The notes: generated by a model from the letters alone, not told the origin. DNA of 64,000 bases from Enoplosus armatus (GCF_043641665.1 NC_092189.1:17080833-17144832), one strand, 5' to 3'; numbered from the stretch's first letter, positions 1 to 12,641 are shown. Translations and numbers: made by a program.

Positions 1-68
1 ACTGATCTAATCTCCAATAGATCAGGCTTCTCATCCATGATGAATGTGATTAGCGGGGTCTATGAGGA

Positions 69-302
69 GTGAACCAGCTAATCAGTGGAGCGCTGAGGAT
101 GCTGTATTTCCGGATGTCTGCTAGAAAAGGCCTTGCAATCTCTGTTACTGATGCTCCCACCCCTGTAGAAATCGATACCCTGAGAAGAACTGGGGTTGAA
201 CGTGGTTGGATACCTGATGTGTATCATGAGGGCCTGGTTGATCAGCTCCAAGAGGTCTTGTTCAAGTGTGAGTCAAGCCCGAGCATTGGTTGGGTTCAGT
301 AA
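69..302 (+). other. unrecognised protein-like frame near the left edge
   Basis: The plus frame from about 69 stays open for 77 codons and reads more like real protein than its neighbours (KGLAISVTDAPTPVEIDTL, then RRTGVERGWIPDVYHEGL, VDQLQEVLF). An in-frame stop lies immediately upstream at 63-65, and another frame at 1-65 is also open (SGFSSMMNVISGVYEE), so it could be a frameshifted old coding fragment. A gtgagt donor-like site sits at about 268-273, just after the frame reads VLFK. I cannot name a family. It may be a fragment of a mobile-element protein or a pseudogene, or simply chance. Confidence 0.2.
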
Positions 303-997
303 TACAGACAACTAAATACGGTGGGGTAAACCACTGGTACCTGGTAACAGAAGAATCTCTTCTGCATAACAAGCAGTTGTTGTTAAAGAAAGAAGAGTCC
401 ATCCGGTCTGACAGCTCCCATTCCCCTACATTCAGAGTTTCAGATCTTGCCTTCTGGTTCCCTTTTTTAGACTCAGCCAAAACAAACAACGCTTATAAAA
501 ACACTTGCTCTCTCAACTCCATGAGGAAGAGGATAGCCATTCAGGACCCAGATCCTCATAATTATTATATATGATGATTATAATTTAAGTATTATTCTGT
601 AGTATATGTACTGCTCCATCTTCACTCCAACCCTCAGCTGTAGTACAAGAGATTTGGGTTGTGAAAGAATGAGATCACGGTCTCATTCTACATGACGAAG
701 TAAGGAGCTCAGCAATTTGGGAAGACATCAGTCGTTATTAAGGATGCCTCCTAATAGTATTATAATAAATAAACCAACCAACCGGAATGCATATTTCACA
801 AAAAGAAAAATATTCATTGGATATCAAGTAGTGAAAACATCACAATCCAAAGTTTTCTTCTGGCTAAAAAGATTCATCAACTCATAATCCCCCTGCTGTC
901 AGAGCTCCTTGTACTCTCATGCAGTACTCTGAAGAGTCGCAAAAAAACTTTCAGTCCCTGAGTCCAAGCCAGCACTGTCCCTTTCTTTTAACTTTCT

Positions 998-998
<1 letters not shown>

Positions 999-1065
<67 letters not shown>
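999..1065. repeat. (CA)n microsatellite, about 33 units
   Basis: An uninterrupted CA dinucleotide run. Open frames crossing it on both strands (poly-THTH or poly-VCVC) are artefacts of the repeat. Confidence 0.98.
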
Positions 1066-1068
<3 letters not shown>

Positions 1069-3017
1069 GCCAACACTGCTTATCCCTCCCTCTGCCTCCT
1101 CTTCCCTTTAAATGTGACTGGTAAAGCAAAATATTGACTGAAGTTTCATTCCTTGACCTCCAGAGTTGGCGGATTAAACTACTTTTGAGGTGAGATGGAC
1201 AGAGAAAGTAAAAGGTGCCGCAGAAAAAGCTTGCGATAGCAAGAAAAAGCTTTGTTGGCAGATGCAACAAAGAGTTCCAAATTAACTGACCTTTTCGGTC
1301 CACGAGTGGCTGATGGCAGTGATGGTGACGATGGAGAGAGCAGTGAGGACACAGAGAGGAGAATAGGCGCAGTGCAGCAGTAACCTAATGTGTCATGTTG
1401 TAAATCAAATAAAAATGCTGTGATTTTGCAGTAGAAAGTTTGGCTTCAGTTGGGTAATTTGTTAGCAGCTAACAACCGTTTGTAGGAGTGAGATCATTTT
1501 GCAGTCCTCTCGGCTACCTGCTGTGCTACTGAACCCCACTGTTCAGCACATTAGGACTTTTTATGCAAATGCACAAGATTCAGATGAACTATTCATGATT
1601 CCCTGATTGAATTACAATAAATACATGATATCATAACGATATATTGAAGCATTTGTGAACAGTACAAGTGATTGCATCTTGTTATGCAAATAAAAAGCAG
1701 ATGAACCTGAAGCAGAGAAAGACAGGGAGAGGATGGAGGGAGCAGCTTTTGCAGGATCCACTGTGGCAATTGTAACATGCGGGTGCTACTGCCAGACAGA
1801 GTTTAAAAAGTATTTTTTTTGGTCAAAATTCTATAACCCGATATGCGTATCAATTTGAACAATTGTGAGATGGACACTTCAAGGCCGATACTCTTAAAAC
1901 ACAGACGCTGAAACTGAATAGAGAGGCTGATGCAGGCTCCAGGGTAGGAAAAATAGATCAAATGAATAAGCAGCAGGTAGAGATCAGATTTGGACAGGTT
2001 ATGAAGAGAATGTAGAGTTTTTGAAAACATTATATGTTATGCATGTAAATGTGGTCCAACTTATTTGCATATTGTGGATCAAAATATTATAAAGAACTAA
2101 TATTATAATGCAATACAATACAAAAAACACAACAAGCTCTCTCAAAAATTACCATTGAATTGAATCTGTTGTATTGAATTGAATTTTAATGAACAATGTT
2201 TTTCCACACACTTAGTTATTGTATGTTTTGAATCTTGGGAAATTAGCAGACTGTATTTGGAGATATTATGAATCATTAGCTGACTAATAAGCTGGTTGAT
2301 GTGCTTTTATTCTGACATTGCTTTGAAAAATATGGAGGCTGCTGCACAGCAAATACACAGGCTGATTCTCAGTCCAGCCGCGTCCAACAGGCCTGCTGCC
2401 TGTGTAGCCACCCACTGGTCTGCTACACTAACACAGGTCATCACCATCCATCACCTCGACTGACTAAACACCCTTTTATGGTCCGAGGGGATGCCACAGA
2501 GAGGAAGCTTCAACTCTCGAAGGACTGTTATTCAGAAGATAAACTACATTTACACACACTTGAGTAAATATGCTTTGTTCATTCACGTCACACACAAACA
2601 AACAAAGGCATAAACCTGGACACATGCTGATTTATCACACTGACAAATAGACACTATTGACAGCACGCTATGACTATCTTAGTCTATTAGTTGATTTGTC
2701 AGTTTTTCATTAGGGTTGCCTGATGATTTTAAGCTACTTTTTAGGTGTTTTTATTGGAAACTACTTGTTAATTTATTGGTAATTACTGAATATGGCATCA
2801 CAATAATATAATATAAGATTCTTAAGACAACCTTCTGCATCACTGCACGTATCTGCCGAGGAACAATAATACTGAAAAAACTAACACAAGAAAAGCCACA
2901 GTTGGGCATCCTTCTTCATCCAAGCTCAGTGGAGTGTGTACATGTGTGCATATAACACTGGGACACACTGCAAGTAGTAAAGCTCAAATGAATGTGTTTC
3001 ATCTTTCTTTAAAATTA

Positions 3018-3115
3018 ATTATAAAATACCTTCAGAAGTTTGAAAGAGACAGACAACATAGAGGTTTGTTGTCTGTCTCTCTAACTCTTTCAAACTTCTG
3101 AAGGTATTTTATAAT
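3018..3115. repeat. near-perfect inverted repeat (hairpin), about 41 bp arms
   Basis: The left arm (3018-3058) begins attataaaataccttcaga and the right arm (3067-3115) ends with its reverse complement. The arms pair over about 41 bases with one 8-base insertion in the right arm, where a tctctcta-like stretch is locally duplicated. The loop is about 8 bases. Near-identity of the arms implies a recent origin or constraint. It could be a snap-back MITE, a template-switch product or a small-RNA hairpin. Confidence 0.93.
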
Positions 3116-3819
3116 CAAAGTTGATTATCAAAGTGTGTCCACAGGGCCTAATGTTGAGTGTAGTCTTTGGAAAGCATTTACAGGTTCTGCGTCACTTTAC
3201 CACAAGATAGGCGCGTGGGAAGAAGCGGCAGTGGAGTAGGTGAAAGAGGGGTTAAGAATGAATGGGGAGGGTTCGACTGAAGAAAAGGGAGAAGGATGCA
3301 ACAAGAAATGTTGACGAGGATGCAAAGTGACGGTAAAGGTTAAACACACTGAGGAGATAGACAAGGGAGGGAGAGAGCACGAGAGCTGGGGGAGCGCTGC
3401 AGGGTTGTTTCTGCTCAGCTACAGGTCAGTGAGAGGGGATGCTGCACGTGGTGTCAGGTTCAATGTGTGCAGCTAGAGGGTAATGACTACTTGTGATGGA
3501 CACCATATGCAACCTTGTTGCCTACACGCCAGCACTTTGCCTGTGATATTTGCTAAAAGCCTGAATGTAGCTAGCATCAATGCTTGTTTGCCTTTGTTCC
3601 TCACATACTGTGTAACCCTCCAAACCATCTGCAGCCCGAATACATCTCTGGTTCAGAGCAACACTTCTCAATTCTAAAGCCAAAGGGGCTGTTGTACCAC
3701 TGATCTCACAACATTATTCAATAATAAACTCCACATAGAGGAAATTGTGAACATTTATTCCCACATAACATGTACAATGAGCTGTATGTATGGCTCTTCA
3801 GGCATCCTGAGGCATTTTC

Positions 3820-4458
3820 AGTCTAGGTGGGATATATAATCCCTACAGCATTTTCTGGGACTGTCCAAGTGTCTCCTTCAAGCCTGACGTGCCTAGAATA
3901 CCTCCACTTAGAGGCATCCAGGAGGCATCCCGAGGAGATGCTTGATTCCTTCCCCTTTCAATGCAAAGAAGCAGCAGTTCTACTCCAAACTCCCTCTGGA
4001 AGTCCAAGCTCTGTCCCTGAAGATTAACCCAGACATTAGGAAAGGAAACCAATTTCGGCTGCTTACAACCTCAATCTCGTTAGGTAGACCGACTGGGGGC
4101 ATTTAGGGCATTTTGCCTTCAGGCTCAGCTCCCTTTTCTGCATCAATTCACCTGTCTGGATCTCACACTCCATCTTCACTTCAGAAGAAAATAATTGTTA
4201 GTTACAGCCCTAAACCTAACAGCTTCCCGTTTGGCTGCAAACCACCACAGTACATACTGGTGGTCATGGGAACTCTACTCCGCCTAGTGATCCTGGCCAT
4301 GTAAATCATAAACAGAATTGGTGACAATCCACAACCTTATCTGACAAACCAATCCATTCAAGCATTGCTCTTAGTCTCGCCCCTCGCCTGGGACCAATTT
4401 GTCTTTAGGAGACGCTACCAGGAGCTGCTGGCCCCAACAACACAACTCCCAGGGTTTA
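3820..4458 (-). mobile_element. degenerate non-LTR retrotransposon (LINE) reverse-transcriptase fragment
   Basis: Read on the minus strand, near 4290-4340 one frame gives GCGLSPILFMIYMARIT, matching the LINE reverse-transcriptase block GCPLSPxLFxIFMDRI. Near 3930-3990 another gives GVELLLLCIERGR, matching the GVEPLLLHIERSQLRW block of the same fish LINE proteins. The DNA also resembles this common teleost LINE along its length (a wording like ggtgggatatataatccc at the left end and ggagacgctaccaggagc at the right). Several stops and frameshifts show it is dead. It lies antisense to nothing and parallel to enox2, within its intron. The clade is not assigned. Confidence 0.8.
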
Positions 4459-5346
4459 GTGGCTTAAATGTACCACGTAGAGCTGAATCTTAGAGTTACT
4501 TGACTTTCATGAGAAGAATCAAGCCTTGGCAGTTTTCCTCAGATGTCTGCCAATACTCGGCTCAGAGATTAACTTTTTTTGGGCGCATTGAAATAGGTGA
4601 CAGGCAAAGAGATCTTAAGTAGAGATGGGGATCAAAAAAGTGAGTGAAAAGTAACTGGGACAGAGCAGAAAGGCACAGGAAAGAGAAAGCAGAAAGTTAC
4701 ATATGGCGATGAGAAAGGTCCACAATTAAGTGTTGCATCCATACATCGCTAAGGAACAGCTTTAGATTTTGGGGCAAAGATCATCTTAGATATGGTATTG
4801 TGAGCTGTGAGGTAAATTTTCCAATTCATGTATGCATAGCAGGCCACATACAACACAGCAAAAAAGTTGTATTTGTGTCACAGAGTGATGGTGACAGACT
4901 CTCGAGTTGTTGGGTAATTTCTTGACAAGCTGATCCCTCACACAGCCTCAGGGTTTATATGTGCCCTTGCACAGAGTACCTAGTTCATTTCCCTATATAT
5001 ACACCACTAGCTAGAAAGATGTTCCTTGGTGAAGTTAAACTTTTAATCAGCTTTTCCCTCAGCATCATATTGTGACAGTGACAGTTCATGCTGAGCTATA
5101 ATGCACACCACAGATATACAAGCATATCTTTATAAGACAGTTTTATAGGTGTGGGTAGAAGAACAATATTTGTCGGAGAGAATGCAAGAGTGAAATGATT
5201 GTAAACTCCCAAATGCCACTGCTGTGAGGAGCTTTTGTTTTAGTTCACCTTGAAGATGACATGCAAGACTTGTTTGAATGAGGTCCCCAGGCATAAACTT
5301 TTCTGTAGCAAGAGATCTAAAAAGCGAAGGTGGGATCAATCAAAAC

Positions 5347-5359
5347 GCCCCCCCCCCCC
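5347..5359. repeat. poly-C run
   Basis: A homopolymer of about 13 C residues on the plus strand, flanked by unremarkable sequence. Confidence 0.9.
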
Positions 5360-5790
5360 ACTACCTCTAACTCTGGATAATTGGAAGGTGGAGGTGAGAT
5401 AAATATAAATAACAGCTGGTGCTGCACACCTCTAGTCAGATTACACAAAGTGACTTGCCCTGAAAATGTCCACAGTTTGTTGTGTGGATGTAAATGCAGT
5501 TCATGGTGATCAGGTTAATGGTTGGGCAGGAAGAGGAGGACAGAAGAAATAAAGATCAACTCTTGGCTCTGGCATCATTGATTGATGTTTCCCATATTGG
5601 AATACCTAGTTGGAAATATCTTTTAATAAAATTCTTGGGTTTGACTTTGGGAACAATAGCACTTGAAGTCTTTGTAGAAAAATCCAAACAAATATACTGT
5701 CTGTCTGAACCACACTCATCTGTCACTTCATCTTTTTACTTGCATTCAATGAAATTTAAACAGATCTTTTGGGCAAAGTTGTAAAATGTT

Positions 5791-5992
5791 TAGAGCTGAA
5801 ATGATTAGTTGATTAAAAGAAAATGAAAGGTAACTTTTTTGAGTGATTTATCGAGCTAGAATACTAAAATTTCTCCGGGAAATTGTGATCAGGATTTTTC
5901 ACCATTTTCTTACATTTTATAGACACACTTCTTAATTACTTGACTGAGAAAATATGCACCTTAATTGATCATGAAAATAATCGTTAGTTGCA
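5791..5992 (-). mobile_element. palindrome-ended short element (ggctgcaactaac family), copy 1
   Basis: It begins tagagctgaaatgattagtt and ends with aatcgttagttgca, the two characteristic ends of a short, abundant fish element whose ends are rough inverted repeats. The interior keeps a degraded tttctccgggaaattgtgat block. Orientation is given relative to the ggctgcaactaac end as the start. Non-coding. Confidence 0.7.
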
Positions 5993-6171
5993 CTCAAGTC
6001 AAGTCAAAGCGAGTAAATCCTTTCCATGATACCACAACAACTCCATCTACTTAGGGAAGTTGGACCTTGTGTTGATATTTTTTTTGTCAAGAAGCTGTCT
6101 CCGAGGTTGTATTCATGTTACAGAATTAGATGCCGCTGGTAGTGCAGGATTAGCATGATATTATGACTTAC

Positions 6172-6327
6172 TGGGGTTGGGGGGGAACAGGGTGCAGCTC
6201 TTGCAATGGATGATCTCCTTGATAACTGGTATATCCTGGGAGAGTGGTGCGGGCACCATGCCGAGGCCGGGCATCATGGGATTCAGGGGGGTTATTCCAG
6301 CCATCATACCAAGGTTGGGATCAAAAT
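6172..6327 (-). CDS. enox2: enox2 coding exon C (linker and CKSC block before the RRM)
   Basis: Seen: the minus-strand acceptor is ctcctgcctccag and the donor is CCCCA then gtaagt, a strong consensus. The 156 bases run phase 1 to phase 1. The frame reads DFDPNLGMMAGITPLNP, MMPGLGMVPAPLSQDIP, then VIKEIIHCKSCTLFPPNP; the last base starts the next codon (AAY, Asn, expected in the family). Known: this is the proline- and methionine-rich linker of ENOX proteins, leading into the RNA-recognition-motif domain that follows in the next exons. The wording (DFDP, GMM, PMMPGLG, LFPPNP) is ENOX2-like; ENOX1 has GFDPSLNMM and LFPQNP. A CXXC pair (CKSC) is visible. The ENOX literature assigns the thiol-exchange role to cysteines further downstream, so a catalytic role for this pair is only a possibility. 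The RRM exon is not found in 1-6171 and should lie to the left of the window, making the gene partial here. Confidence 0.95.
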
Positions 6328-9300
6328 CTGGAGGCAGGAGAGAAATATGAATGAGATCACACAGCACATCCTTCCTGGGAAAGAAGTAACACCTACACAG
6401 TAGCATTTAAACACAGACTTGTTTCCAGCAGCTAACCTTTGGTCAGGGATCACTTCAGCCCATACTGAATCTTTTAAGTTCCCTTTCAGGTTGTGTACTT
6501 AGTCCCTGAGGGATTCTTCTGTCAACACCAGTGACACATGAGCAGCCTACACATAATGGAATACACAGCCATTCATGAATAAATCATCGCGTAAACAACA
6601 TGCATATTTTAAGAAGTTTTTAGTGAGTCACTGTCACTCCTGCGGTTTGAATGATGATCTTATAGAAAATGTACACAGGTGGGTCTAAAACCTATGTAAC
6701 AGAGAAGCTTATTTACAATATGGATTTACACTGCAGCACTGGCTTCCGTAGCCACCACATGTGCATTTATGTGCACAAGAGTCCCAGTAAGGAGCTTTTT
6801 GAAATGGAAATGACACTGCCCTCCAGTATGTGCCTCAACATCACCTGCACAGGATTTGGAGTTGACAATTATGCCGCAGGGTGTGTTATGTTTACACACC
6901 TGTGTGTGTGTGCATGCAGGCGCCCTGCTCACTAAAACAAATTGTGAGGGCTGGCGATTATACACTGTAACATACTTGACACGTAAACAAAATCAATCTG
7001 ACACACTGGTTAAAAAGTTTATAGGAAGGTGCTATTTGCAGACTGTAAGACAGAGTTGATGAAATCAGAATCATGAAATGCATAAATAAACAAGATGACG
7101 ACAAGTAGAATATTTTTTGGTTTTGATTGACACAGAGAGGTGTTAATTCAACTATATGTTTATTATTGAGGTTGTAGTTGTGGTGGCAGTGGTGTTGTTC
7201 TGGACTGCATTATCTTGAGAGGTATTTCTGATGTTTGCCCCCCCCCCCTCCTATTTACAAAGAACAACCGGTTCCTTCAGCTTTTCCAATTTTCAATAGT
7301 AAAATGTTATTTCTTCATTTTCATAATAACTGAATTTCACTGTATATCATCTTTTATTCTTTATTCTTATTTGTATTTCAAAAGCAGTTGGTTTCAGTTG
7401 AACATTCTGTTGCCGTGGCAACCACTGGTGACACAGTTACAGAGTAGTTCAACTGACATTGTTACATCCACCATTTTGTCAGGTCTGTTAGACGTATTTT
7501 ATCTACTCCCCAAATGACCTTGTTGGAGCATCATCTGTAGGTAACTCCTGTTATTACAACGGTTTCATTTTTTTGCGACCATCTTAATGCTAACCAAGCT
7601 AGCTGTCTTGAGCTAATGTGTTGCTAATACAACATTTTAAGGAACTGTTGAATTACTGTCAGGATAACTGTTGTCTAACTAACTATTTACTTTTATTCTT
7701 GTGGACCTGATGTGAATGTTTAGACCAGACTTATCCGCTGTCTTCAACCTTCATTGGAAGTGTGTTTAGCTTGCTGCATGGCTGTGCACCTATACACATA
7801 GCGAGGCAAAGACAAGTTTTATTTCAAAATGTCACTTATCATGACAGTGTTGTTGTCACTGCCCACTCACCTTTCAGTCAATCACATGCCGCCTGCCAGC
7901 AACACTAAAGTCATTCTTAATCAACAACTAGGGGCTGCTGCTGTAAATAAACACAGTAAAGCCAATAGGTGACATTTTGAAAGTCTATAAAACTCATGAA
8001 ATCAATCATGAAAATTGTTTTTTAATTTAAAGTTTTATATTCAACTTTTTACTTTGTTTGTACTTTGTTTGAATTTGAATTCTTATACCTTTAATTCAAT
8101 ATTTACTTGAAGTTCACTGTGATATTCCCCTCCAACTGAGATAACAGCAGCAAACATTATGTGGGTACCAATACAATTCTGACTATTTTTTATCTTCAAT
8201 TACAATAAATCCATGAAGGAGAAATAATATTTACTGTTTTACAGCATACACTATTAACTGAAAATATATTTCCTCTAAATCTACCATAACAGAGAAAATG
8301 GATGAATAAAATGACACTTAGTGAAGGAGAATAAAGAAATATGAACATTACAGATGACTCCCAGAATAGGTCCCAGGAGCCAGAGAGGGTGTAATAAAGT
8401 CGCTAGGCTGATAAAACTGGCTGAAGGACAAAAATAAAGAGATAGAAAGAAAGAAATATAGGACCAGATAGAGAAAAGAAAACAATAAAAAGAAAAAGAG
8501 CCATGCGAACTACATTAAAAGGAAAATGGATGGAAACTATATGTCTATTGATGACCTCGCCATCAGTCTCTAACCAGGTGTCAGAGTGAGAGGGAACAGG
8601 TGATAAGAAGGACCCTAGTTGCAAGGCGATTGATGGCTTGTTGTGCAGGAAAAGAAGACGGATAGCAAGAGGGAAGATAAGAAAGAGTGGATGGAAGATG
8701 GGAGACTGGTGTAATAACCAACCTGAATGCCAAACACTTTGCATAGAAAAGGACTGAGGGAACAATTCGGAGTATACACCAAGACTAAACTCAGTGTTGT
8801 GGGAGGTTGCCCTACGGAAGAAAACATTGTAAAAAATCTTGGAAATAATATTTCTGGAAATCATACTCCATTTTCTCCCGAGCCAATCCTCTACTGTTCC
8901 AGTGGTAAAATTAAGAAACGTTTATATATTGTATATATTGACGGAGAGAAAATTAGATGTGGCTCACATGGAGTAAACAATGTGGTTACATCAGGGCATG
9001 GCTGGTGTAATTTCACCACAGTGCTGCTCATGTTCCCTCTGGAGCGTGTGTGTCTATGTATTTATCTATCGTCTGAGACCTAAAGCAAGCATGTAGCCGA
9101 GCTGTGTGTAATAAAAGAGATTATTTACTTATTCCTTTCCAGCTCCACCGGAGTTCTCCCATCTCCAGTTTGTAGCTCAAGGACCTGATTTATCACTAAC
9201 ATACCATTATTTCCTCCTTCCTTCAGTGCTACTCTTTACAATGTATGCTATAAGTAGACACAGATGAACGTACACATCAGAGTGGTGCACTATATGTATT

Positions 9301-10748
9301 TTTGCAGTTTTCTAAAGGATTTGCTGTACTGTTTGAGATTTGAATTTTACTTTGTGTAAATATTTACTAGAGTACAGTCTATATTTGAAAAAACATGCCA
9401 GCCAGTGTGTATCCTATCCAGTGCATCCTGTAGTTTGTTCCAGAGTTCAAAAAGGTGCATTTAATGTAATGGCAATGTCCTGAGTTTGAAGATGACTTGG
9501 GTCTTTTGCTGCCCGTCACCATCTATGTTTTTCTCTCTCGGTGGTGTAAACCATCACAGTGAAAATGCCATAGAAAAAAAAGCTGAGAAGAAAAAAAAAA
9601 GCCAGGCCCTGGTCCAACAGATGCATTACTGGAGATCAATAATATTTTGAAATCAATCCTAGATTACATTTGTAGCTGATCATGTGAAGGTAGAATGAAG
9701 TTAATAAGCAGCTACTGCCACTGAGCACTGGGCTACACAAGATATAAAAAGGAAAAGCAGTCAGCCAGCTCCATTCACCAGCCACTGATCTGTAATGCTA
9801 CAGGGATGAGTGGGTGAGTAGGTCTAACTAATACTACTTCTACTACTACTACTTATCTAATACTACAACAAAGCCAAAGGCCTCAAAGAATGTTACAGCA
9901 ACTCAGGACCACTGTCCTCCACACTGGCTTGATGCAAACAGTAGCTTTGTAATGTTGGGTACTATGAAGTGTAGACAAACATTTTTTATCTACTTTAACT
10001 CTGATGGCTGTTGGGACAACCAAGCTTCTGGGCAGGAATCCATTACGTGAACTGTATTTAAACTAATTAACTGTTGAAATATCTGATATATAAAGTAGTT
10101 AGAAAACATCCTATGTCCACCTGCTATTAAATGTTGTTGTTATTGCATCAGTAATAATAATATGTGTAATAATATAACACTTCCAAAGCAGCCATTCTGT
10201 AAAATGAGTACTTTTTACTTTGGATACTTTAAGTACATTTAGCTTAATATATTGGTGCAGGATCGCTACTTTACTCAAGTAAATTATCTAAATCCTTCCA
10301 ACACTGTCTATAAATCTAGTGTGGCTAAGAAACAGTGGAAAGTTAGAAATAAATATACAGTGTGTGGGAGCAATGGGACAAAGGCTGTGGATTCAGGCAC
10401 AAACAATAGAGCTCCAAAACATATCTTCAGAATTATCTCAACTTAGTTTTAACAAATGACAAGCCCTGAATACCTGTGGGTGTCTGTATTATAAACATAC
10501 AATTGAATGATACTTAATTGTGAATTAAAACACTGTAGGGCAGCACATACTAAATAATGAGAACATGATTGGACACAGAATACTTCTATGAGACCATTAC
10601 TTGAGTTTAATTTATTCAACCAGTAAACTAGATGAATGATGAATAATTTAGAGACCAGCCTGGGATGGATTAGATAGCGAGAGCTAGGTTAATAAAAGGG
10701 ATTGTACAAATGGGCAAGGATGATTCCAGCGGTAAAGTACTTGAGAGA

Positions 10749-10950
10749 AGAGCTGAAATGATTAGTCTATCGACAGAAAATTAATCAGCAACAATTTTCA
10801 TTATCACTTTAAACTGAATACCTTCGGGTTTTGGACTGTTTTCAACGTCACCTTGGGCTCTGTGAAAATGTGATGGGCATTTTTTTTTTGCATTTTACAG
10901 TTAATCAGGAAACTAGTTGAGAATGAAAACAATCATCAGCGGCAGCTCTA
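10749..10950 (-). mobile_element. palindrome-ended short element, copy 2
   Basis: Both ends are present: agagctgaaatgattagtct at the left and atcatcagcggcagctcta at the right. The interior gggttttggactgttttcaa and caccttgggctctgtgaaaa matches the family's central block. About 200 bp. Confidence 0.8.
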
Positions 10951-12357
10951 ACTTGGGAGCAATTTTAGAATTTCTCTTGCTTTTGCATTTTATATTTAAA
11001 AGAATACATTTTGTTTTCAGTCTCTTTGAAAGGCACAGTGTTCTCAGATGCACTTTAAACAGTTTGAACTGAGACACAGCATGTACTACTGGTCAATATG
11101 CTGCTAACTCAATGAGAGAGGGGAAGAGAAGGTTTCTTTGACTTCACAGAGAGATTTAGAAAACACCTCTTGAAGAAGAACAACAAAAGAAACCTGGGGC
11201 TGGGTCCACCCACACGTGGCCAGACATCTGTCTGATCATTTTTCCCCTGCTTGTCTATGAGCTTCAGTCTCTATTCTCTCTCATGTTAGAAAACTGATAT
11301 TCACAAATGTCCTCGCTGCTAACACTTCGTCCTTGTACAGTAACACACAGTGCACACGAACAGAAGTCAGCCTCTACGGTTATTGTACAAATTCTCCTTC
11401 CTTCTACCTCTATTTCTTCTCCATTATGTCCTTTTGATGTTAAACAATCCATTTCCTGGAGGTTTGTTCAAAGTAATTACGTTTGGAGCTGCCCATCAAT
11501 CAGGAGGTGCAGAAAGAAGAAAAAAAGACATTTGATGGTGTGAAGCTCCTGGCTATTAATGTCTTTCTCCTCTGCCCTCTTGTGTTTTTCCTCCCTGATT
11601 TCCAGGGTAAACTGTCTTCTCTAGCAGTCAGTGGTGGGTGGGGTTGCAGGGGGACATAGGTTGTTGCTGTGAGGCATGCTGGATAATATTCTCTAATGAG
11701 GTGAGCTAGCCACGCCACCTGGAATCCTACCAGTGGCTAAATCTGCCTCTCTCACTCTCTGCCAAGAGTCACCTTCTTTGCATTTTCATATGAACATCTC
11801 TGACTTCATTTCTCTTTCTCCAGTCTTCAACCTGCAGGACAGAAATGAAAAAAAACAGAACTCCTTCCCGTTTCTAAAAGCTATTCCATCTGCCTATTCC
11901 ATTACATCTAAATAAGAATCTGCTTCCTTATGTTGCCTTCCAACATCAGTCTTCTTTATCTGACACCTCCATAGTCAAATCTCAATAACAGATCTAGCTT
12001 TTAACAATATCTAGCCTAAAATCTAATATAGCTGCCATGGAGAGGATGAACTGTCAGAAAGTCCCATTTCTGCAGCCCTAAAACTACTGCTCTATTTTAT
12101 TTCCCGGACATACTGTATATCCGAAGTGTATCCACTCTGTCTGCCTACATGCAGCCAAAAAACCTCTGGCATCGTACCAGTGCAGCTCCCGAGCAGTCAG
12201 CATTAAGGGACACGGCATTCAGTCCAAGGGTTGGAAACCACTTACGGCAAAGGAATGACCGTCAGCTGTTATGTATTTCCTGATGCTAATCCAGGTGAGC
12301 TCATGGGTGACAATGATAGGATCCTGATTCATATCTTGCGGGGGGGGGGTGGGGGCA

Positions 12358-12392
12358 CTGTTTAGATGGTTGGGGCCCTGTTTAGATGGTTG
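12358..12392 (+). repeat. short tandem duplication
   Basis: The word ctgtttagatggttgg occurs twice with only a few bases between, next to a G-rich run (12341-12350 and 12352-12356). Probably slippage. Confidence 0.7.
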
Positions 12393-12435
12393 GTTATGAG
12401 GCATGACACTAACTTTTCATATATTCCACTGTGGT

Positions 12436-12455
12436 TTTGTGTGTGTGTGTGTGTG
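12436..12455. repeat. (TG)n microsatellite
   Basis: A run of about 9 TG units, followed by an interrupted continuation. Confidence 0.9.
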
Positions 12456-12605
12456 TATATTTGTGTACAGAGGAGGAGGGGGTTTGTGACAGCCGTGGGG
12501 AGGGGATGAGGACGAGTGGGATACAGCAGACAAAGGAGTGGTTGTTTATTCAGGGAACAATCGTCTGTCCCTGGAGCCTGCTTATCTATTCTCCAGGGTG
12601 TTTGA

Positions 12606-12607
<2 letters not shown>

Positions 12608-12639
<32 letters not shown>
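12608..12639. repeat. (TG)n microsatellite
   Basis: A run of about 15 TG units. The open frames across 12362-12685 are due to this array and the one before it. Confidence 0.95.

Positions 12640-12641
<2 letters not shown>

Larger units (their letters stand above)
1..6171 (-). other. enox2: enox2 intron downstream of exon C (partial, runs off the left edge)
   Basis: No enox2 exon was found in this stretch: the expected next residues (NLPPP...RPPGCKTVFVGGLP of the RRM exon) are not readable on the minus strand. It holds a long CA array, a hairpin at 3018-3115, a LINE remnant at 3820-4458, a poly-C run and one copy of the palindrome-ended element. The rest is unannotated AT-rich sequence in which I see no further structure. 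Confidence 0.75.

Noticed and set aside
917..1303. Open frames on both strands around 917-1303
   Set aside because: They exist because the CA array has no stops; translation is poly-VC or poly-TH.
8403..8864. 153-codon minus-strand frame
   Set aside because: The plus strand is purine-rich here, so the minus frame is rich in F, L and S with no recognisable domain or splice logic; two overlapping frames look equally good.
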